A stretch of DNA of 64,000 nt, from NCBI RefSeq assembly GCF_030546755.1, contig NZ_JAUOPE010000001.1, positions 372,001 to 436,000 of the forward strand, written 5' to 3'. The translations under genes and the position numbers were made by a program. Each line of letters begins with the position of its first letter. The stretch's first letter is position 1. The notes under the pieces are model-generated. The model was not told where the DNA came from, made no database searches, and saw only the letters and a list, made by a program, of their open reading frames with translations. Source of the stretch: Colwellia sp. 1_MG-2023. GTDB lineage: Bacteria > Pseudomonadota > Gammaproteobacteria > Enterobacterales > Alteromonadaceae. Shown one piece after another: positions 10,814 through 19,671 of the stretch.

Positions 10814-13069
10814 CTATTTATTTACAATGGTATTATCAGAAAGTTCAGCAGTATGTGGGCCTTCCACTCTAAGCTCAACTACGCTCACAGCTTGAGAAAG
10901 CTGATTATTAGCAATACTTGTTTTAGGTTCGCCTACCGTATGCTCAACTTTGATTGGCGCACTATTGGCTATGTTGTTGTTATTAATATTCGTGACTTGA
11001 ACACCATGTAAGAACAAACTAGCTTTAGTTTTATTTCGTTTACCTTCACCAATTGCGGTTAATTGGTTATTCGACATCGTCAAGTGTGGACCAAAAGTAC
11101 TTTCATCAGTACCGCCGCGGTATAATTTAACGAGGGCACCAGAAACATTTTCAAACTTATTATCTGCAAGCGCTACATACTCTGCGTTATAAATACCTAA
11201 GTCTTCAATTTCTTTATCAAGGCGCAATAAATCGCCGGTGATATTAGTAAAAGTATTACCTTTAAATTCAATTAAATTAGCAAAAGCGCCTTTACCTGAT
11301 TCAAATAAATGGAAAGAGTGATTAATGTCTAAGTTTTTCACAACATTATTTAACATCACAAAACGGTAGTTTTGAGTCATGCCCCACTTTTGGGTTCTTA
11401 CTAAGGTATTGCCTGCAGAATCAGGGCTATTAACCCCATCAATCATTAGGTTTTCAACTTTTAAACTGCCACCGTCAGCAATTTCAAACAAAGTACCACG
11501 CTCAAAGGTGATAACTGCGTCAGAGTTATTTACTGCTTTAACGGTTAAGGTTTTCGCTACGCTAAGCATTTTACGCACATTATACTTACCTTTTGCCAGT
11601 ACAATAACGTCGCCATCTTCAGCTGCAACAACCGCATCAAATAAGTCATCGCCATTTCCGTTAACATGAATTTCTTTACCTGAATCAAAAGCGGTTTCCT
11701 CAACATTTTTGGCGTACCAACTTGGTCCAGTAGCAGATTTAGCAATCGGTTGAATCGTTTTATCTGCACCAATGCTTTCACCAACAGGATATAACAAACC
11801 ATTTTCAGCACGTTCTAAAGTTAATTCTTTCACTTGGAAACCAGAAGCGATTTCAGCTAACGGTTCACTGTTAGTAACATTACCATTGAAAGCAATACCG
11901 GAAACATCGTCAAACAAAGTAAAAGGTTGTTTGCCATTTTCATTAAAAATTAGGTTGTTTTGCAGTTTACTATTTAGTGGCGCAGCTGAACGTTCAGCGT
12001 CACTGCCTGCGGCTAATTGGATATGGTCAACATTAACCATTGAATTATTTTCAATTAACGCATTTTCTACTTGGTGATAACGGTTGATCGGAGAGTTAGG
12101 TACCCCGTTCATCACAGTAAAGCCACTACCGAAACGGTAACCGGTTAACCCTTCCATGTAATTATTACGAATGATTTGATCTTTATTGATCACGCGAATA
12201 CCGCCAGTATGATCAACGCCATTACCAAAAAACACGTTGTTTTCAATAACATTACCATTACCATGACGTAAGGTTAACGTGCCACGAGATTCAAAGAAGG
12301 TATTATTAAGTAATTGATTTTTCCCTGATTTAACTGAAATAATTTCTACTTCGCCATTACAACGATCAAAATAGTTATTCTCAACTTTCGTAAACGAATT
12401 ACTCAACGAATAATGACTAGTACCAATGCGAAGCGTTTCACCACCATTTGATCCTAAAATAGGTCTTGGACCAAAGTAATTATGATCAATTTGATGATAA
12501 TTTTCTTGGCTATCTTCAGTGTTTAATCGTACCGCCATGGTTACGCCTTTATTGCGCTTACCTGCTAAATAGCTATGGTCGAAACGATTATGTTTTCCGT
12601 ATAAGCTTACCCAATAGTCGCCTTCAGCTTTATCAGGGTTTGAATAATCTTCAATGACTACTTCGGTTACACGAGAGTGATATGCTAAATTATTTTTGTT
12701 TTGCCTGAATTCAATAACCGCACTGCTTGGCGTATAACCATCTTTAAACACTAAGCCTGAAACAATTAAATGCTTTCCCGCTAATCTAAGGTTCGATTGA
12801 CCGGTTAAAAATACTTTGCCGTTAGTTTGTGCTTTTAAGGTAATTGGCTCATGCTCTGTACCTTCGGCTTTGAATAAGATCTCAAAATTTTCCCATGTAC
12901 CATCAGACAAAACAATTTCATCGCCGGCAGATACTTTATCTAGGGCTGTTTTATATTCTGCTTGGGTGGTAACCAACCATGTTTTTGCCGTTGTTTGTTG
13001 ACACGCAGCAGTGACTAATAAAAATAAACTTGATAAAAATAACGATTGAAAAAGTTTAGACTTGTACAT
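10814..13069 (-). CDS. Alginate lyase, polysaccharide lyase family 6 (two-domain)
   Basis: PL6 lyases cleave alginate with a calcium-dependent beta-helix fold (chondroitinase B-like). The 751-residue protein begins with a signal sequence ending VTAAC, a weak lipobox, so it may be an outer-membrane lipoprotein. The first beta-helix domain (about 28-430) has GGETLRIGTS, the candidate catalytic Lys247 in IISVKSG and Arg268 in LTLRHGNG. A second, PL6-like helix fills about 470-750, as in long two-domain members. It heads the lyase-transport-catabolism run and is separated from the receptor gene by a hairpin. Confidence 0.93.
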   Translation of the reverse strand: MYKSKLFQSLFLSSLFLLVTAACQQTTAKTWLVTTQAEYKTALDKVSAGDEIVLSDGTWENFEILFKAEGTEHEPITLKAQTNGKVFLTGQSNLRLAGKHLIVSGLVFKDGYTPSSAVIEFRQNKNNLAYHSRVTEVVIEDYSNPDKAEGDYWVSLYGKHNRFDHSYLAGKRNKGVTMAVRLNTEDSQENYHQIDHNYFGPRPILGSNGGETLRIGTSHYSLSNSFTKVENNYFDRCNGEVEIISVKSGKNQLLNNTFFESRGTLTLRHGNGNVIENNVFFGNGVDHTGGIRVINKDQIIRNNYMEGLTGYRFGSGFTVMNGVPNSPINRYHQVENALIENNSMVNVDHIQLAAGSDAERSAAPLNSKLQNNLIFNENGKQPFTLFDDVSGIAFNGNVTNSEPLAEIASGFQVKELTLERAENGLLYPVGESIGADKTIQPIAKSATGPSWYAKNVEETAFDSGKEIHVNGNGDDLFDAVVAAEDGDVIVLAKGKYNVRKMLSVAKTLTVKAVNNSDAVITFERGTLFEIADGGSLKVENLMIDGVNSPDSAGNTLVRTQKWGMTQNYRFVMLNNVVKNLDINHSFHLFESGKGAFANLIEFKGNTFTNITGDLLRLDKEIEDLGIYNAEYVALADNKFENVSGALVKLYRGGTDESTFGPHLTMSNNQLTAIGEGKRNKTKASLFLHGVQVTNINNNNIANSAPIKVEHTVGEPKTSIANNQLSQAVSVVELRVEGPHTAELSDNTIVNK

Positions 13070-13102
13070 ATTTACCTCAAAAGGGTCCTACTAAAAAATA
13101 TC

Positions 13103-13134
13103 GAGTTCTCAATTACCTGCGTAAAAGAGAACTC
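13103..13134 (-). terminator. Hairpin between receptor and PL6 genes (attenuating terminator)
   Basis: GAGTTCTC (13103-13110) and GAGAACTC (13127-13134) form a perfect 8-bp inverted repeat with a 16-base loop. On the minus strand it is followed by GATATTTTTT. It lies in the 108-base gap between the TonB receptor stop and the PL6 start, so it could let part of the transcription through or protect the receptor mRNA end. Confidence 0.55.
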
Positions 13135-13177
13135 CATTTTCATTTACATTGATATTTATATTTCAATATAGGTTTGA

Positions 13178-16100
13178 TTAAAAACTCGCCTTAACACCAA
13201 GGAAGAATTTACGACCTGAGAAAGAGTAATCAGATACTGTTCCTGGTCCACGCGTCATTACTTGCGCTTCTTCTAATAGGTTAAGTGCTTTTAACGATAC
13301 TGATACACTCTTATTGATTTTGTACTTAATCGCCGCATCAACATAATCACTATCTTCTACCCAACGATTGCCTTTATGAGGAAATGGTAAATCGTTCGGT
13401 TGGAAATAACGTGAACGATATTTATACATTAAACGCATTGATAAATTATCGCCTTCCCAATAAATAGAACCAGAAGCCACGTTTTTAGAGAAACCCATTA
13501 AGTTTGCATCTGGGCTAATACCCCAGTTAGCAGGTTCTTCAGAGTTAAAGTCAGAAACAGCATGGTTCCATGCACCTTTAATACCTAAACCACTCCAAAT
13601 ACCAGGTAAGTCAGCAAAATGTTTTTGGAAGGTTAACTCAAAACCCTTAATGGTTGATTCATTTTCCGCAACTTGGTTAACACTGTAAGGAATTTCATGT
13701 GAATAATCGCCAACCGTCACAGTTCCATCTGCAGAAACATTCGTTACTGTAGGAACACGGTTTTCAATCACTAACTTTGTGCCGCCAGTAAAGTTTTTCC
13801 AATAACCTGCTAAGGTGACTGCCATATCTAAACTTGGGTACCATTCTAATGATAAATCATAGTTAGTGGCGGTAAATGGATTCATCATATTACCTTCTGC
13901 ATAACCAGAGACTAACTGTGAGTCATAGCTGTCACATGTTGCACTTTCACTAGTATCAGCAGAATTACAATCTGTTAACGTTTGACCTGCAGACATCGCA
14001 TTCATCGCAAAACGTGACATTGAACGATAAACAGCTGTTCTTAGGTATAACTCATCACTAAGATGGAAAGTAAGGTTTAAACTCGGTAAGAACTCTGAGT
14101 AATCATCTTCTAAATAAACCTCGCCTGTTTCAGATGAATAGTTCCATGTTTCAAGACCAGTTTCATCAATATCAAGGGTTGTAGGATCATCTTCTAAAAA
14201 TGATTGAGTAAGGATTGCTTTTTCACCCCAAGATTGTGAACTTGTTTCGGTTTTAACATAACGCAAGCCAACGTTACCAGTTACAGGAATGTCAGAAAAT
14301 TGCGTATCAATCCATGCCATTGCATAAAATGCAGTAGTATCTTCTCTAACATCGATCAATTGACCACTACGCTTGTCTGGGTCTTCACCAATATCGTAAT
14401 AGCCAATATTAGGATTGTTTCCACCTGGTGTAAGGAAGCCTACTTGACCTAAATATGCACCAATTAAACATTGCGAATCAAAGGTTAAGAAATTACCGGC
14501 ATCAGCTGCACCACCTGAGTTGTCCATAAAGCCTTCAAGACTATGACCATTATCACCACATGCTGCTGCAGCGGCAGTTACTTGCGCATGTTCATCTGGA
14601 TATAAACTATCAAAGTCATTATTTGCGCCGTCTCTGTCAACATGATCATCTGAGTTCCAGTTGTCATCAATAGGACGACGAGAGCCATCATCTACGTTAA
14701 ATGCTGTTTGAATACCTGAATAATCGTATAAATGCTCACGTGAATAACGTACACCTGCTTCAATAGAAGAAATAACGTTGTAATCATCAAATGAATATTG
14801 CGTATCAAATTTTACTGCCCAAATATCATCTTCACGTTCATCATTTTCACGGCCATATTCTAAATATGCACCACCATCACTATTAATGAAGCTTGCCATA
14901 TCACTGACATCAAAAGCGGCACCACCGTAGTTAGGATTCTCAACTAAGCTGCCACCTTGAGAGGTATAGAAGAAATTAGCATTCTCAATTTGTTCATGGT
15001 CACCAAGATATAATTTAGGGACTGTTCCTCTAGAATCTAACGAGTAAGCCGTTGTTGATTCATGACGGAATTTCGCACGTTGGCGTAAACGGTAACGGTA
15101 AGATTTTGAATAAGATGCATCGAAAGAAAGTACAAGGTTATCACTTGGTAGAAAATCTACGTTCAAACCAAAACCATCATATTCATCTAATTGATAACGT
15201 TCTTCACCTTGTAAAGTAAGTTTACCTTCACCTTCTTCATAAATAAGGTTGCCATTATCATCAATAATTAAAGTGTCTGGATTTAAATTTTTACCACGTT
15301 CTTGCGCTAATTCCATACGATTTTCAGTATATTCTAGGCGAGAAGAGGCGTAATCTAAATTAATATCCCATTGCTCATTTGGTACCCATTGGAAAGTACC
15401 CACGATATTACGACGTTCATCTTCATCGTGACCGGTACGCCAATATGAATCATCAGGAATAAAGAAAATAGAGTTAGGATCAAATTTTGCTAAATGATCA
15501 GCACCATTTACACCAAATCTATCTGGATCAGCATTTGGCCCTAAGGTAACTAAATCTGCTGAACGGCCTGGACTCACCATTGAGTCATTATCAGGCATAT
15601 TGTTATTGCTGCTATTTAAATCCCGATCACCACAACGTTCATTATCGCCATTATTAGTAGTCAAAGGAGAACCGTCAGCAGCTCTAAAACTACATGCGGC
15701 TAATGTGGAACTGCTTCCATAATTTTCTTCTGGATTGGCTGAGTTACTTTGTACAAAACCTAAACTGAAACCCATATCGCCAAACGATTCTGTTTCAAAG
15801 CTTTGTACGGTTGAAAGGGTAAATTTATTACCCCATTCTGACTGGTTGTCAGCAGCAGTATAATAGCTGTTGTTTGCTACTTGTGCTTCAACTGTTGTTT
15901 TACTCTTACCATAATCAACCGCACGCAGGGAACCTACTTCAATAGTACCTGAAGTACCACCTTCAACTAAGTTTGCTTGTTGTGATTTATAAATCGTAAC
16001 TTTATCAACTAGGCTTGATGGGAATTTTTTAAAGTTAACTGCACGACCTGGGCCAGCATTGGTAATAGTACGACCATTAAACGTTGAATAACCCCAATAT

Positions 16101-16477
16101 GATCCAAGACCACGAATTGAGATTTCGTTTTGGCTACCTTTTAGGCGATGACCAGAAGCACCTGAAACATTTTCAATAACATCTGAAAGAGAAAGTCCCG
16201 GTAAATCACCAAAATCTGCCGCTGCAATCGCATCAACAATAGCTGTAGTATTCTTCTTTTCGTTCAGTGAACGAGTCATTGTGCCGCGCATTCCGCGCAC
16301 TTCAATCACTTCGACTTCACCTGCTTTGTTGGCTACTTCAATAGTGGTTGCATTATCATTGCTTTGCTCAGCTTCTTGGAAGGCATGAGCCGGTCCAGCA
16401 AGCAAAGCAGTTATTGCAGTACTAGCAATAAATGTTCGGTTTTTTCTTAGAGCGTTACTAATTTTATTCAATTTCAC
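13178..16477 (-). CDS. TonB-dependent receptor for alginate oligosaccharides
   Basis: This large outer-membrane receptor (1099 residues from the chosen start) would import alginate oligomers with TonB energy. I chose a GTG start at 16477 because a strong GGGGGGAG site lies just before it. It also gives a clean signal peptide (KLNKISNALRKNRTFIAS, ending PAHA). A longer in-frame extension upstream would put non-signal residues in front. The plug domain follows (VIEVRGMRGTMTRSL, then GLGSYWGYSTFNGR), and the barrel ends in a terminal Phe (FLGVKASF). The substrate is inferred from the adjacent PL6/PL17 operon. A GntR regulator is divergent. Confidence 0.9.
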   Translation of the reverse strand: MKLNKISNALRKNRTFIASTAITALLAGPAHAFQEAEQSNDNATTIEVANKAGEVEVIEVRGMRGTMTRSLNEKKNTTAIVDAIAAADFGDLPGLSLSDVIENVSGASGHRLKGSQNEISIRGLGSYWGYSTFNGRTITNAGPGRAVNFKKFPSSLVDKVTIYKSQQANLVEGGTSGTIEVGSLRAVDYGKSKTTVEAQVANNSYYTAADNQSEWGNKFTLSTVQSFETESFGDMGFSLGFVQSNSANPEENYGSSSTLAACSFRAADGSPLTTNNGDNERCGDRDLNSSNNNMPDNDSMVSPGRSADLVTLGPNADPDRFGVNGADHLAKFDPNSIFFIPDDSYWRTGHDEDERRNIVGTFQWVPNEQWDINLDYASSRLEYTENRMELAQERGKNLNPDTLIIDDNGNLIYEEGEGKLTLQGEERYQLDEYDGFGLNVDFLPSDNLVLSFDASYSKSYRYRLRQRAKFRHESTTAYSLDSRGTVPKLYLGDHEQIENANFFYTSQGGSLVENPNYGGAAFDVSDMASFINSDGGAYLEYGRENDEREDDIWAVKFDTQYSFDDYNVISSIEAGVRYSREHLYDYSGIQTAFNVDDGSRRPIDDNWNSDDHVDRDGANNDFDSLYPDEHAQVTAAAAACGDNGHSLEGFMDNSGGAADAGNFLTFDSQCLIGAYLGQVGFLTPGGNNPNIGYYDIGEDPDKRSGQLIDVREDTTAFYAMAWIDTQFSDIPVTGNVGLRYVKTETSSQSWGEKAILTQSFLEDDPTTLDIDETGLETWNYSSETGEVYLEDDYSEFLPSLNLTFHLSDELYLRTAVYRSMSRFAMNAMSAGQTLTDCNSADTSESATCDSYDSQLVSGYAEGNMMNPFTATNYDLSLEWYPSLDMAVTLAGYWKNFTGGTKLVIENRVPTVTNVSADGTVTVGDYSHEIPYSVNQVAENESTIKGFELTFQKHFADLPGIWSGLGIKGAWNHAVSDFNSEEPANWGISPDANLMGFSKNVASGSIYWEGDNLSMRLMYKYRSRYFQPNDLPFPHKGNRWVEDSDYVDAAIKYKINKSVSVSLKALNLLEEAQVMTRGPGTVSDYSFSGRKFFLGVKASF

Positions 16478-16561
16478 GTTCTTCTCCCCCCAGTTGAATT
16501 TTATTTTTTTAATATTTATTTCGCTGAGCAATAAATCTATGACAGCAATATCAACTAAATT

Positions 16562-16638
16562 TAACCAATCCAACAGCCAATTGTCAACCACTCATTTTAC
16601 CAATTACTTCTTAATCAATATTATTTGTTATTACCAAT
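16562..16638 (-). promoter_or_regulatory. Promoter and candidate GntR operators of the alginate receptor
   Basis: On the minus strand TTGACA (within TTGTCAACCA at 16581-16590) and TTAAAT are separated by 17 bases, a good sigma70 promoter. Repeated TTGGT/ACCAA half-sites surround it: TAACCAAT at 16562, TTACCAA at 16597 and TGTTATTACCAAT at 16626-16638. Very similar elements precede the dehydrogenase gene at 18.9 kb. FadR-family regulators such as UxuR recognise TTGGT..ACCAA half-sites, so the divergent GntR protein is the likely binder (inference). Confidence 0.6.
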
Positions 16639-16792
16639 AATATAATGTAGTCTTTACATGAATTTAGAAATATGTATCGTAAAAGCTGTTTACGCAAGGT
16701 AATGGTTAGATATATTTTGCCAATGTATATAGATAGCGATATTATGTGTTTTTTGTGTAGAAAATAGAATTTCAAAGAAAGAAGGTACTCTC

Positions 16793-17530
16793 ATGGCTAA
16801 TCGTCGTATGTTTTGGCAAATTGTTGATAAAATTGAAGCCTCTATAAATGCGGGTGAATATCCTGCCGGTAGTCGTTTACCGCCAGAAAGAGAATTAGCT
16901 GAGTCTTTCCAAGTAAGTAGACCAACGGTTCGCGAAGCTATTATCGCACTTGAAGCCAGAGAAAAAGTAGAAGTTAAAACAGGCTCAGGGGTTTATGTCC
17001 TTGATACTGCCAATACGACTCTCGCTAAAAATAAAATTAACGCCTTTGAAGTGACGCAAGCAAGAGCACTTATTGAAGGCGAAGTAGCCGCGCTTAGTGC
17101 GACTACAATAACCGAACAAGAATTAACAGATTTACATCAAACGCTTGTTGATATGGAAAACGGTAAAGATATCCCAGAAGCGGATAAAAAATTCCATAGC
17201 ATTATTGCTGCATCAACACGTAATGCTGCCATGATCGCATCAGTACAAAATTTATGGGCATTACGTAGCTCATCTCAAGAAATCATACGTGATTATGATA
17301 GCGTATGTAGCAAAAGTAACTCACAAACCATTGCCGAGCATCGCGCGATTTATCAAGCATTGAAATCGGGTGACGCAACAGAAGCTAGACATGCGATGCA
17401 TGGTCATTTCAACCGCTTAATCAATAAGTTATTTGATGCTGAAGAAACCAGAGCACTTGAAGAAATCAAACGTAAAAATAGTGAAAAACGTGGGCTTTAC
17501 TCTATCGAAAACTTAGTACCAAGAGTTTAA
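16793..17530 (+). CDS. GntR-family (FadR subfamily) transcriptional regulator of alginate use
   Basis: The 245-residue protein has an N-terminal winged helix-turn-helix (about 8-72; RLPPERELAESFQVSRPTV is the recognition region). A C-terminal all-helical FCD domain (about 80-225) typically binds a carboxylate effector, with metal-ligand-type histidines such as KFHSII and EHRAIY. It is transcribed away from the TonB receptor, and the 315-base gap holds several TTGGT-type half-sites. It most likely represses the locus until KDG or a related uronate intermediate is present. GAAGG precedes the start. The effector is inferred, not visible. Confidence 0.88.
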   Translation: MANRRMFWQIVDKIEASINAGEYPAGSRLPPERELAESFQVSRPTVREAIIALEAREKVEVKTGSGVYVLDTANTTLAKNKINAFEVTQARALIEGEVAALSATTITEQELTDLHQTLVDMENGKDIPEADKKFHSIIAASTRNAAMIASVQNLWALRSSSQEIIRDYDSVCSKSNSQTIAEHRAIYQALKSGDATEARHAMHGHFNRLINKLFDAEETRALEEIKRKNSEKRGLYSIENLVPRV

Positions 17531-18045
17531 TGTTAACGTTAGACTCTTTACAAAGCTTACTTATTAAATGTGTTAGCGGTAACTTCAGAGAGCCTTATAG
17601 ACTAGCAGTTAACATTTTATAACCCGCTTAAGTCTTACCAACTTCCAACCGACTTAACACAAGCTATCATATTAATAACATGCTAGTTTCAATGTCATAA
17701 GTACCTTACTATTTATTTCAAATACTTTTAGATCTTTATCTTTTTAAATAGTTGAATGTGCAAGCTTTACCGCTTAAGTCTTCGCTTTCTCACCTGAACC
17801 TATATAATGCTAAGTTTAACTTTGATAGCAACAGCAACAATCTTGTAATTTACTCACTTCCATATAAAAAACAGGCAAAAAAAAGCCTCTCAAAGAGAGG
17901 CTATAAAATCATTAAATCCATTTAATTCTAATCATCTAAACGACTTACTAAAAGTACAACTAAATAAGCGTTACTAGTACGCGAGCACTTGAATTACCTT
18001 ACTTCTGTAATTTTTGTTAATTAAAGAAGTAAGGGGTTGAATGAT
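17531..18045. other. Non-coding stretch after the GntR gene
   Basis: About 515 bases without a credible gene. The only clear element is the terminator at 17884-17902. The rest is AT-rich sequence in which I see no RNA gene or repeat. Confidence 0.6.
17884..17902 (-). terminator. Terminator of the dehydrogenase gene
   Basis: AGCCTCTC (17884-17891) and GAGAGGCT (17895-17902) form a perfect 8-bp stem with a 3-base loop. On the minus strand it is followed by a run of T, so it ends leftward transcription from the gene at 18046-18930. On the plus strand no T-run follows. Confidence 0.85.
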
Positions 18046-18930
18046 CTACTTAGCTAACTGAGTATTAAAGTAGTCAAAAATTACTGGAACATCATTTTGA
18101 CCTAAACCAGCGTCAACCGCTGCTTGAAGGTTTGCTGAAGTACCTTGAGCGATAAGAGACTCTGAACCTAAATCTTTTACCATTTGATTAAAGTAACCTA
18201 AATCTTTATTGGCATTAGCTACTGAAAAACCTAATTTTTCATCACCATCAACCGCATAAAATTTACAAAACTGCATAAATGGCGAGTTAGAAGGGCCGGC
18301 AGACATAATGTCAAATAACTGTTGACCGTCAACACCCGCCGCTTTAGCAACAGCAAATGCTTGTGACATTGCTGTAACCGTTGTCATACCAATAAAGTTA
18401 TTGATCAACTTAGTCGTGTGACCAGCACCAAGTTCGCCAAGATGGAAAACATTTTCACCTTGCTCTTCAAGCACAGGCTTAACTTTATTAAAGGTTTCAA
18501 TATCACCAGCAGCCATAATGTTTAACAAACCATCTTTAGCATGTGCAGGTGTACGACCTAATGGGGCATCAATCATACCAGCACCTTTTTTGGCAAGATC
18601 AGCACCAATTTTACGGGTAGACGCAGGTATAGACGTACCAAAATCAATTAACGTTTTACCTTCAGACATACCGGCTAAAATACCATCTTCAGCATATACA
18701 ACTGACTCAACAACGGCAGAAGTAGTAAGCGCAAGCATTACGATGTCACTTTTTTCAGCTAACTCTTTACCCGAAGATACTTCAGTAGCGTTACCACGAG
18801 CAAGTACCTTAGCAACAGCATCTTTATTAAGATCCATTACATTTACGTTAAAGCCACGTGTTTGAAGATTCTCAACCATGTTACCGCCCATAAGGCCAAG
18901 GCCGATGAAACCTATAGTAGGTTTTGTCAT
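18046..18930 (-). CDS. NAD(P)-dependent beta-hydroxyacid dehydrogenase, likely DEH reductase
   Basis: The 294-residue protein belongs to the 6-phosphogluconate dehydrogenase-like beta-hydroxyacid dehydrogenases (tartronate semialdehyde reductase type). It has the nucleotide-binding GFIGLGLMGGNM at 7-18, the substrate motif DAPLGRTPAHA near 120 and the catalytic Lys in GHTTKLINNF near 170. In alginate utilisation clusters such enzymes reduce DEH to 2-keto-3-deoxygluconate, which would feed KdgK and Eda here. The shared promoter arrangement with the alginate receptor supports this. A 2-hydroxy-3-oxopropionate reductase role is the alternative. Confidence 0.85.
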   Translation of the reverse strand: MTKPTIGFIGLGLMGGNMVENLQTRGFNVNVMDLNKDAVAKVLARGNATEVSSGKELAEKSDIVMLALTTSAVVESVVYAEDGILAGMSEGKTLIDFGTSIPASTRKIGADLAKKGAGMIDAPLGRTPAHAKDGLLNIMAAGDIETFNKVKPVLEEQGENVFHLGELGAGHTTKLINNFIGMTTVTAMSQAFAVAKAAGVDGQQLFDIMSAGPSNSPFMQFCKFYAVDGDEKLGFSVANANKDLGYFNQMVKDLGSESLIAQGTSANLQAAVDAGLGQNDVPVIFDYFNTQLAK

Positions 18931-19211
18931 GTCTAACTCCTAAAATATATTACTGTTTGTTTATCTGAGTATGAGAGTTGCCCATTTCATTGATTAAGTG
19001 TTTATTTCAATAATTTAAAATAAACACTTAATTAATACTCAGGTTAATGCCTGATTTATACATCAGTTACATCACATGCTTTTGAAACAGTTTTAGGAAC
19101 ATGCCATTTAAAATGGTAAATACTATTCCCGTTGAAACTATTTCTATTAATTTCAAATATCATGGGTTTGATAACGCTGATAAAGCATCTATCAAACCGG
19201 CAAACCAATAC

Positions 19212-19263
19212 TAACCAATACAAAAGGTTATTGTCAACCAATTTAACAAATATAACTTACCAA
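19212..19263 (-). promoter_or_regulatory. Promoter and candidate operators of the dehydrogenase gene
   Basis: TAACCAAT (19212), TTGTCAACCA (19231) and TTACCAA (19257) repeat the set seen before the TonB receptor. The first two have the same 19-base offset there. The third is shifted by 10 bases, one helical turn. On the minus strand TTGACA is followed after 17 bases by TTAGTA, a plausible -35/-10 pair. The transcript would have a leader of about 260 bases. Confidence 0.55.
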
Positions 19264-19553
19264 AACATATAACCAGTGAAATTGAGTGATTTAAACGGAT
19301 GAGAGTAACCAATGAGCTAGTTTTAATTTAATTATCGGTGGTTGTTGAACGTTAGACGATAAAATATGAAGTGAGTCTTTCATCATTTGAATAGACTTTA
19401 CAATTAATCACTTATTACCAATACAGCTAAGATAGGTCTAGCACTTAGATAATTTGATTATTTAACTCTCTACTGTTGAAAACTTAGAATAGCTTTGGAA
19501 GAAATGATAATAATGCCAAAAAAAGTCTTAATTTTTTCATTTATTCATATTGA

Positions 19554-19579
19554 ATTGGTAATAACATTGCTTTTACCAA
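19554..19579. promoter_or_regulatory. TTGGTAA/TTACCAA inverted repeat, candidate operator
   Basis: TTGGTAA (19555-19561) and TTACCAA (19573-19579) form an inverted repeat with an 11-base spacer. ATTGGTAATAACA at 19554-19566 is identical, on the other strand, to 19554's counterpart at 16626-16638 in the alginate receptor/regulator gap. It lies about 95 bases before the solute-binding-like gene and may bring that gene under the same regulator. Confidence 0.5.
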
Positions 19580-19671
19580 CTAATATTCTTCACTTGCCAT
19601 TATTATCAATAATTTCTTTGGTCAAAAAGCAGTAAATTGGAGTTTAAAAAAAATAAGACTACACTAAAAAT

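Noticed and set aside
16478-16591. N-terminal extension of the alginate TonB receptor
   Set aside because: The added 38 residues would precede a normal signal peptide. The GTG at 16477 has a strong ribosome site.
19056-19241. Short leftward reading frame before the dehydrogenase gene
   Set aside because: It covers the promoter/operator words, has no ribosome site and no recognisable protein features.
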